Below are positions 58,493 through 64,000 of a stretch of 64,000 bases of DNA, piece by piece. Below the pieces are notes generated by a model. That model made no database searches and was not told where the DNA came from. It was given only the letters and a program-made list of their open reading frames with translations. Origin of the DNA: Streptomyces shenzhenensis (GTDB lineage Bacteria; Actinomycetota; Actinomycetes; Streptomycetales; Streptomycetaceae); the NCBI RefSeq assembly GCF_021462265.1, contig NZ_JAJONF010000038.1, forward strand, positions 21,762 through 85,761. Direction: 5' to 3'. A program made the position numbers and the translations under genes. Position 1 is the stretch's first letter, and each line of letters starts with the position of its first letter.

Positions 58493-59830
58493 GTGAGCCA
58501 GTACATCAGCAGGCTCGCTCGCCACTCCCCGTCGGCCGCCGCCCGGCTCCGCAGGCCCCGCAGGCCCCGCCGCGTCGCCATGCTCTCCGTGCACACCTCC
58601 CCGCTCCACCAGCCCGGCACCGGCGACGCCGGCGGCATGAACGTCTACATCGTGGAGCTCGCGCAGCGCCTCGCCGCGATCGACATCGACGTCGAGATCT
58701 TCACCCGGGCCACCTCCGGCGGCCTCCCGCCCGTCGTCGAGCTCGCCCCCGGCGTCCTCGTCCGGCACGTCGACGCCGGCCCCTACGAGGGCCTCGCCAA
58801 GGAGGACCTCCCCGCCCAGCTCTGCGCCTTCACGCACGGCGTGATGCAGGCCTGGGCCGGGCACCGCCCCGGCTACTACGACCTCGTCCACTCGCACTAC
58901 TGGCTCTCCGGCCACGTCGGCTGGCTCGCCGCCCAGCGCTGGGGCGTCCCGCTCGTGCACGCCATGCACACCATGGCCAAGGTCAAGAACGCCAACCTGG
59001 CCGACGGCGACACCCCCGAGCCCGCAGCCCGGGTCATCGGCGAGACCCAGATCGTCGCCGCGGCCGACCGCCTCATCGCCAACACCTCCGAAGAGGCCGG
59101 CGAGCTCGTCCGCCACTACAGCGCCGACCCCGCCAAGGTCGCCGTGGTCCACCCCGGCGTCAACCTCGACCGGTTCTGCCCGGCGGACGGACGGCAGGCG
59201 GCGCGCGCCCGCCTGGGCCTCCCGCAGGACGCCCTGATCCCGCTCTTCGCGGGCCGCATCCAGCCCCTCAAGGCCCCCGACGTGCTGCTGCGCGCCGTGG
59301 CCGTCCTCCTCGACGAACGCCCCGAACTCCGCTCCCGGATCGTCGTGCCGATCGTCGGCGGCCCCAGCGGCAGCGGTCTCACCAAGCCGGAGGGCCTGCA
59401 GAAGCTGGCCGCGCGGCTCGGCATCGCGGACGTCGTACGATTCCGCCCTCCCGTCGGCCAGGACCAGCTCGCGGACTGGTTCCGGGCCGCCTCCGTCCTG
59501 GTCATGCCGTCCTACAGCGAGTCCTTCGGCCTGGTGGCCATAGAGGCCCAGGCGGCCGGCACACCCGTGCTCGCCGCCTCCGTCGGCGGTCTGCCCGTGG
59601 CCGTACGGGACGGCGAGACCGGCTTCCTGGTGGGCGGTCACGATCCGGCCGCCTACGCGCGCGTGCTGCGCCGTTTCGCCGACGACGCGTCCTTGGCGGA
59701 CCGTTTCGGCAGCGCGGCCGCCCGGCACGCCCAGTGTTTCGGCTGGGACACGGCCGCCGCCGCCACCGCCGACGTCTACCTGGCCGCGGCCCAGTCCCAC
59801 CGCCGTCGCGTACGCTCGGCCCATGGGTGA
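58493..59830 (+). CDS. mshA: MshA, D-inositol-3-phosphate glycosyltransferase
   Basis: A 445-residue GT-B enzyme. GTG 58493 after AAGGAGGACCGCC. It starts the mycothiol pathway by joining GlcNAc from UDP-GlcNAc to inositol-3-phosphate. Motifs: HTSPLHQPGTGDAGGMNVYI (phosphate loop), HSHYWLSGHVGWLAAQ, LFAGRIQPLKAPDVLL and the donor-binding PSYSESFGLVAIEAQAAGTP. SigR promoter upstream fits control by redox stress. Its last 8 bp overlap the next gene. Confidence 0.96.
   Translation: MSQYISRLARHSPSAAARLRRPRRPRRVAMLSVHTSPLHQPGTGDAGGMNVYIVELAQRLAAIDIDVEIFTRATSGGLPPVVELAPGVLVRHVDAGPYEGLAKEDLPAQLCAFTHGVMQAWAGHRPGYYDLVHSHYWLSGHVGWLAAQRWGVPLVHAMHTMAKVKNANLADGDTPEPAARVIGETQIVAAADRLIANTSEEAGELVRHYSADPAKVAVVHPGVNLDRFCPADGRQAARARLGLPQDALIPLFAGRIQPLKAPDVLLRAVAVLLDERPELRSRIVVPIVGGPSGSGLTKPEGLQKLAARLGIADVVRFRPPVGQDQLADWFRAASVLVMPSYSESFGLVAIEAQAAGTPVLAASVGGLPVAVRDGETGFLVGGHDPAAYARVLRRFADDASLADRFGSAAARHAQCFGWDTAAAATADVYLAAAQSHRRRVRSAHG
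59811..59816 (+). promoter_or_regulatory. -10 box inside the end of mshA
   Basis: TACGCT, six bases, ATG 59823. It lets the YbjN gene be made independently although it overlaps mshA. Confidence 0.55.
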
Positions 59831-60323
59831 TGTCGACCAGGCCGCGCAGGTCATCGAGGGTGTCCTCAAGGACGCCGAACTGGAGTGGGAGAGCCCGGAG
59901 TCCGGCACCTACGTCGTGCAGCTTCCCGGCACCCGCAAGCTGAAGACGACCGTCTCCCTCCTCGTCGGCCGTCACTCCCTCTCCCTGAACGCCTTCGTCA
60001 TCCGGCACCCCGACGAGAACGAACCGGCCGTCCACCGCTGGCTCCTGGAGCGCAACCTCAAGCTGTACGGCGTGAGTTACGCCGTCGACCGCCTCGGCGA
60101 CATCTACCTCACCGGGCGGCTCTCGCTCGCCTCCGTCACCGCCGACGAGATCGACCGCCTCCTCGGCCAGGTCCTGGAGGCCGCGGACGGCGCCTTCAAC
60201 ACACTCCTGGAGCTGGGCTTCGCCTCCGCGATCCGCAAGGAGTACGCGTGGCGGGTGGCGCGCGGCGAGTCGACCCGGAACCTGGACGCGTTCACGCACC
60301 TGATCGAACGCCCCGCCGACTGA
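59823..60323 (+). CDS. YbjN-domain protein
   Basis: A 166-residue protein of the YbjN (type III secretion chaperone-like) fold: YVVQLPGTRKLKTTVSLLVG, HSLSLNAFVIRHPDENEPAV, HRWLLERNLKLYGVSYAVD. Conserved after mshA in Streptomyces. Proposed role: small protein-binding chaperone; none proven. Overlaps mshA by 8 bp but has its own leaderless -10 box. Confidence 0.9.
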   Translation: MGDVDQAAQVIEGVLKDAELEWESPESGTYVVQLPGTRKLKTTVSLLVGRHSLSLNAFVIRHPDENEPAVHRWLLERNLKLYGVSYAVDRLGDIYLTGRLSLASVTADEIDRLLGQVLEAADGAFNTLLELGFASAIRKEYAWRVARGESTRNLDAFTHLIERPAD

Positions 60324-60479
60324 CTGCGGATCCGGGCAACGCCGGGCCTCGGCGCCCCAGGGGCCGTGACGTTCCACCAGAGGGGCGTGAACTTCCGCCC
60401 GTCTGCCTGCTGTTAACCTGCCACGACCCTTCTTCTTAACCGGGTCTTACCTTTTTCTCTCGTCAGTGCGAGGTTGTGC

Positions 60480-61286
60480 ATGCGTGCAGGCAGATCGTCC
60501 GGCTCAGCGGTGGTGCTCGCGGGGGCGCTGGCCCTGGGAGCCCTCGCGGCACCGTCCGCGGCGGCGGCCGACACCGGGATCTCGGTGACCAGGATGGTCG
60601 TGAACGGGGGCAAGCCCATCGTGGTGGGCACCACCGCGAAGGTGAAGCCCGGCTTCACCTTCCGCATGACCTGGCCGTCCGGCGTCAAGCTCGCCGATGC
60701 ACAGGTGCTCCCGTTCCTCTACCACGACACCACGGCCGCCAAGGGCAACGCGGACGGCGGCATCTACATCAGCTCGGTGGGCTGCGGCGACAACGGCTCC
60801 CAGCCTGCCGACTGCGGCGGCGAGTTCTACATCGAGCCGCGCTACACCCTGGACTCCGGCAACGACGCGACGACCTGGAAGATCGCGGCCGGCGCGAAGA
60901 TCTGGGGCTCGGACGACAAGCTCAAGAGCCAGGAGCTCCTGACCGGCCTCGGCACCGTGCAGGTCCTGCGCGCGGCCAAGGTCACCGCCAACGCCACCCC
61001 GGAGCCCGTCGCCAAGGGCGGGACGCTCACCATGAAGGGCGCGATCACGCGCGCGGACTGGGTGAAGCACAGGTATGTCGGCTTCGGCGGCAAGGCGGCC
61101 AGGCTGCAGTTCCGCAAGAAGGGCAGCAGCACGTACACGACGCTGAAGACGGTGCGGGCCGACTCGGCCGGTGCCCTGAAGACCACGGTCAAGGCGGCCG
61201 CCGACGGCTACTACCGCTGGACCTTCGGCGCCACGGCCACCACCGGCGGCGCGAGTTCCGCCGGCGACTACGTCGACGTCAGCTGA
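60480..61286 (+). CDS. Secreted hypothetical protein
   Basis: A 268-residue protein. ATG 60480 after GAGGTTGTGC. Signal peptide (SSGSAVVLAGALALGALAAP, likely cut after SAAAA). The body has ISVTRMVVNGGKPIVVGTTA, cysteines around GCGDN..PADCGGEF and a C-terminal Ig-like part (KGGTLTMKGAITRADWVKHR, GKAARLQFRKKGSSTYTTLK). Such beta repeats occur in secreted Streptomyces proteins. Function unknown. Confidence 0.85.
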   Translation: MRAGRSSGSAVVLAGALALGALAAPSAAAADTGISVTRMVVNGGKPIVVGTTAKVKPGFTFRMTWPSGVKLADAQVLPFLYHDTTAAKGNADGGIYISSVGCGDNGSQPADCGGEFYIEPRYTLDSGNDATTWKIAAGAKIWGSDDKLKSQELLTGLGTVQVLRAAKVTANATPEPVAKGGTLTMKGAITRADWVKHRYVGFGGKAARLQFRKKGSSTYTTLKTVRADSAGALKTTVKAAADGYYRWTFGATATTGGASSAGDYVDVS

Positions 61287-61299
61287 CGTATCGCGCAGG

Positions 61300-62115
61300 T
61301 CAGCCGACGTACCGCGCGCTGTCGCGATAGCGCCCCGGGGTCACCCCCACCAGCTTCCGGAAGTGCCGGGTGAGATGGGCCTGGTCGTAGAAACCGGTGG
61401 CGGCGGCCGTCTCGCCGGGCGGCACGCCGTCGAGCAGCAGCCGGCGGGCCCGGCCGACCCGGCGGGACATCAGGTACTGGTGCGGGGCGATGCCGTACGC
61501 GCCGCTGAACGCCCGTACCAGGTGGGCGGGATGGGCGTGCAGCAGCCGCGCAGCCTGCTCAAGGGCGAGCCCGTCGGCGACCCGCTCGTCGAGGAGCTCG
61601 CGCAGGGCGCCGGCGAGGGACGGGTCAGCGGGCTCATGGACCGCGAGCCGGGGACGGAGCAGGCCCCGCAGCCGCTCGCCGATCAGGGCGAGCCGGCTCT
61701 CCGCCTCCAACTCGTCGCCGGGACGGGCGAGTGCGGAGTGCAGCAGGCCGACCCGCTGCCGCAGCAGGGGGTCACGCAGGTCGGGCCCGTCCACGGCGGC
61801 TCCGATCAGATCGTCCCCGAGCAGCGTCCCGTCCAGGTAGACCACCCGCTTGCGGAAGCCGTCCGCGGTGGCGGGGGAGCCGTTGTGCGGCACGTGCGGC
61901 GGCAGCAGGGTCACGGTGTCGGCGGGGGTGCCGTGCTCGTGCCGGTCGAGGTCGTACCGTACGGCGCCGTCGTCCACGATGAGCAGCGTCCAGGCGTCAT
62001 GGACGTGCATCGGGTACGCGTACCCGGTGAAACGGGCGTGGAAGACCTCGGTGACGCCCGGGACGCGGGGGCGCCAGGCGGTGACTTCCTGTGTGACGGA
62101 CTGCCGGGCGGCCAT
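61300..62115 (-). CDS. AraC-family regulator with cupin domain
   Basis: A 271-residue regulator. N-terminal cupin with histidines (HARFTGYAYPMHVHDAWTLL, LLPPHVPHNG). C-terminal double HTH (LALEQAARLLHAHPAHLVRA, GIAPHQYLMSRRVGRARRLL, TGFYDQAHLTRHFRKLVGVT). Leaderless: TACGTT, six bases, ATG 62115. Divergent from DUF2000, its likely target. Confidence 0.92.
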   Translation of the reverse strand: MAARQSVTQEVTAWRPRVPGVTEVFHARFTGYAYPMHVHDAWTLLIVDDGAVRYDLDRHEHGTPADTVTLLPPHVPHNGSPATADGFRKRVVYLDGTLLGDDLIGAAVDGPDLRDPLLRQRVGLLHSALARPGDELEAESRLALIGERLRGLLRPRLAVHEPADPSLAGALRELLDERVADGLALEQAARLLHAHPAHLVRAFSGAYGIAPHQYLMSRRVGRARRLLLDGVPPGETAAATGFYDQAHLTRHFRKLVGVTPGRYRDSARYVG

Positions 62116-62164
62116 GCAAAGAACGTACAAGACCGGGCCGTACGACGCCCGGCAGTCTCAAGGC

Positions 62165-62620
62165 ATGAGTTCCACGACCCCCCTGGACACCGCCTCGTCC
62201 CCGGCCCCCGTCCGTTTCGACACGAAGATCGCCGTGCTGCTGCGCGCGGACCTGGAGCCCTGGCAGCGCCTGAACGTCACCGCGTTCCTGGTGAGCGGCC
62301 TGGGCGCGACGCTCCCCGAGGTGGTCGGGGAGCCGTACGAGGACGCGGACCAGGTCGCCTACCTGCCGATGTTCCGGCAGCCGGTGCTGGTCTTCCAGGG
62401 CGAGAAGGAGACCCTGAAGGCCGCCCACGAGCGGGCGCTGAGCCGTGCTCTGCCCCGCGCCGTCTTCACCGCCGACCTCTTCGCCACCGGCAACGACCGC
62501 GACAACCGCGCGGCGGTGCGCGCGGTACCCACGGCGGAACTCGACCTGGTGGGGCTCTCGGTGTACGGGCCGCGGAACGCGGTGGACAAGGTGCTGAAGG
62601 GGGCGCGGATGCATCCGTGA
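62165..62620 (+). CDS. DUF2000-family protein
   Basis: A 151-residue protein. VRFDTKIAVLLRADLEPWQR, NVTAFLVSGLGA, then AYLPMFRQPVLVFQGEKETL. The family often pairs divergently with AraC regulators, as here (49-bp gap). Fold is like peptidyl-tRNA hydrolase 2; function unknown. ATG is preceded by CAGTCT and six bases, possibly leaderless. Confidence 0.87.
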   Translation: MSSTTPLDTASSPAPVRFDTKIAVLLRADLEPWQRLNVTAFLVSGLGATLPEVVGEPYEDADQVAYLPMFRQPVLVFQGEKETLKAAHERALSRALPRAVFTADLFATGNDRDNRAAVRAVPTAELDLVGLSVYGPRNAVDKVLKGARMHP

Positions 62621-62726
62621 TCCGCCCTGTCGGCCGATCCTCTCGGCCGGTCCTGTCGGCCGACCGGTGGATTTCCTTCGCGTAACCGGGTGATCCGATC
62701 ATCGCAATTGCTGCGATCTGTTCTGA

Positions 62727-63881
62727 ATGTCGTATGTGACTGTCATGCGATACATCAGATTCTGCAGCGCGGCCGCAGCCGCGGCGGCGATCGCCACGGG
62801 CCTGACGAGCGGACCGGCGAACGCCGCGGACCCGGACCGTGTTCCGTGCAGCGGGACGGCGCTGGCCCTTGCCATCACCAACGCGCGGAACGGTGAGACC
62901 CTTGATCTCCGCCGCGACTGTTCGTACCACCTGATGGCCGCTCTGCCGGCCATCACCCGGAGCCTCACGATCCGGGGCAACGGCGCGACGATCGTGCGCG
63001 ACGGGGCGGCCACCCCTGCTTTCCGGATCTTCGAGGTCAGCTCGGGCGGCGACCTGCGTCTGAAGGAGCTCACGGTCCGCGGTGGGTATCTCCCCACCGG
63101 GAACGGCGCCGGAATCCACGTCAACAGCGGCGGCGGGCTCAGGCTGTCGAAGGTCGACGTGCTCGACAACACCGCCACGGAAAGCGGTGGCGGCATCGCG
63201 GTGGAGACGGGCGGCTCGGCGGAGATCAAAAGCAGCTATGTGGCGTTCAACAACGCGTTCGACGGCGGTGGCCTCTACACCGCCGGCTCCGTGACCACCG
63301 AGAACTCCGAGTTCGCCCGCAACCACGCCCGGCGCGCCGGCGGCGCGGTCTATCAGGCCGGGGGCATGACCTTCGTCGGCATGAACGTGATCCGGCGGAA
63401 CACCGCGGCCGGGACAACGGAGGGTGGCGGCCTTTACGTCCGCAGCGGCTCGATGGAGATCGACGGCAGCAAGATCACGAACAACACCGACACGGGAGAC
63501 CGAGGCGGCGGGATCTACAACAACGCCAACCTGAAGCTGGTGAAGTCCAAGGTCAGCGGCAACGTCGTCGGAGGCCGGGCGGGCCAGGGCGGTGGCATCT
63601 ACAACACGGGCACGGGGGTGCTCCTCCTGAAAGGCACCGAGGTCTCCCGTAACAGCGCGAACGGTCCCAACGCGAGCGCCACCATCGTCTCCGTGGGCGG
63701 CGGCATCTACAACAACGGCGGATCCGTCGCCCTCGACCACAGCACGGTCCGCGACAACGCCTCCACGTCGGCGCCCGGCGGTGTCTTCACCACCAACCTG
63801 GTCTCGGTGACAGCCTCGAAGGTCACCCACAACATCCCGACCAACTGCTCTGTCGGCCTGGTACCGGGCTGCACGGACTGA
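62727..63881 (+). CDS. Secreted right-handed beta-helix protein
   Basis: A 384-residue protein (or 378 from ATG 62745). Signal peptide (MRYIRFCSAAAAAAAIATGL, cut after ANA). Body of repeating parallel coils with GGGI/GGGL turns: GAGIHVNSGGGLRLSKVDVL, ESGGGIAVETGGSAEIKSSY, DRGGGIYNNANLKLVKSKVS. The pattern matches polymorphic-membrane-protein/pectate-lyase-like beta helices. No catalytic residues visible; adhesion or surface function likely. Ends ..CSVGLVPGCTD with a Cys pair. Confidence 0.88.
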   Translation: MSYVTVMRYIRFCSAAAAAAAIATGLTSGPANAADPDRVPCSGTALALAITNARNGETLDLRRDCSYHLMAALPAITRSLTIRGNGATIVRDGAATPAFRIFEVSSGGDLRLKELTVRGGYLPTGNGAGIHVNSGGGLRLSKVDVLDNTATESGGGIAVETGGSAEIKSSYVAFNNAFDGGGLYTAGSVTTENSEFARNHARRAGGAVYQAGGMTFVGMNVIRRNTAAGTTEGGGLYVRSGSMEIDGSKITNNTDTGDRGGGIYNNANLKLVKSKVSGNVVGGRAGQGGGIYNTGTGVLLLKGTEVSRNSANGPNASATIVSVGGGIYNNGGSVALDHSTVRDNASTSAPGGVFTTNLVSVTASKVTHNIPTNCSVGLVPGCTD

Positions 63882-63895
63882 CGCCGTCCGGGAAG

Positions 63896-63927
63896 GCCCC
63901 TGCCCTCCGTCGTACAAGGGCAGGGGC
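63896..63927. terminator. Terminator after the beta-helix gene
   Basis: GCCCCTGCCCT (63896-63906) pairs perfectly with AGGGCAGGGGC (63917-63927), 10-nt loop. The remaining 73 bases show nothing clear. Confidence 0.85.
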
Positions 63928-64000
63928 TCACCTCGGGACGCCGCCCGGAGATCCCGGACCTCGGTCCGTCAGGCCCGCGTCCCTGCCCCTGCCCCCGCCT

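Noticed and set aside
57407..59908. An 833-codon minus-strand frame covering the methyltransferase and antisense to mshA
   Set aside because: Only its last 264 codons look like protein (methyltransferase); the rest is the reverse of mshA and its upstream repeat.
63928..64000. 3' end of another gene at the window edge
   Set aside because: Only 73 bases; no frame can be supported.

Overview
The window is very GC-rich, has strong third-position GC bias, dense genes on both strands and typical actinomycete families (mshA, glnR, nur, devA, rsiG, an ECF41 sigma factor, DUF397/DUF5753 remnants). It is a Streptomyces chromosome. From memory of the S. coelicolor gene order, the conserved genes match the core stretch around SCO4155 (sensor kinase) to SCO4205 (the gene after mshA), with strain-specific insertions between conserved blocks. 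No rRNA, tRNA, CRISPR or complete transposon was seen.

Layout. 1-8 kb is accessory: the end of an ABC exporter whose ATPase lacks about 30 residues, a PH-like membrane protein, an unfamiliar two-gene operon with a duplicated GDWT(R/Q)WAGG motif, a two-domain ABM membrane protein, a large secreted protein, a Uma2-type nuclease and a small overlapping pair that looks like a toxin-antitoxin module. 8-19.5 kb is core: an envelope-stress type kinase/regulator pair followed by a PDZ-less HtrA protease, a LacI regulator, GlnR (nitrogen control), a hydrolase, a MoaD-like protein, an LmeA-like protein, and the thiosulfate sulfurtransferase/DUF1416 pair behind a 26-codon cysteine-containing leader peptide. 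19.5-30 kb is accessory: esterase/MarR, DsrE, a SnoaL-LUD fusion divergent from an ECF41 sigma gene across a mirror-image promoter pair, decayed DUF5753 and DUF397 genes, a discoidin-like protein, and a three-gene operon of single-pass membrane proteins.

30-38 kb: a nitrobindin-like gene and nur flank an inserted three-gene block (HEPN/Abi-like protein, N6-adenine DNA methylase with its own HTH, half-size HsdS) with its own promoter and a long leader hairpin. No HsdR is present, so it is a good candidate for an uncharacterised defence system. After nur come the YgfZ-like protein, Dtd, RsiG (both c-di-GMP motifs intact) and an Eis-like acetyltransferase.

38-46 kb holds the developmental regulators devE, devA and devB, then what appears to be a lineage-specific extension: a third DevA-like GntR regulator, a protein with two complete aminoglycoside-phosphotransferase-type kinase domains, and a membrane protein that seems to carry the DevA-type ligand domain without a DNA-binding domain. 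devE and devA share a 15-bp palindrome at exactly the same distance (88 bp) from leaderless GTG starts.

46-64 kb: TetR, a HelD-like RNA polymerase-associated ATPase, LysR/DUF6817, MarR-MFS, an XRE-HbhA-DUF2516 block that resembles a mycobacterial order, a PP2C phosphatase, an NlpC/P60 hydrolase, a methyltransferase, mshA behind a SigR-type promoter, a YbjN protein, secreted proteins, an AraC regulator and DUF2000. Two themes recur: at least twelve genes have TANNNT 6-7 nt before the start codon (leaderless transcripts), and many regulator genes have a perfect palindrome over or next to their own start. All functions are inferred from sequence alone; no searches were run.
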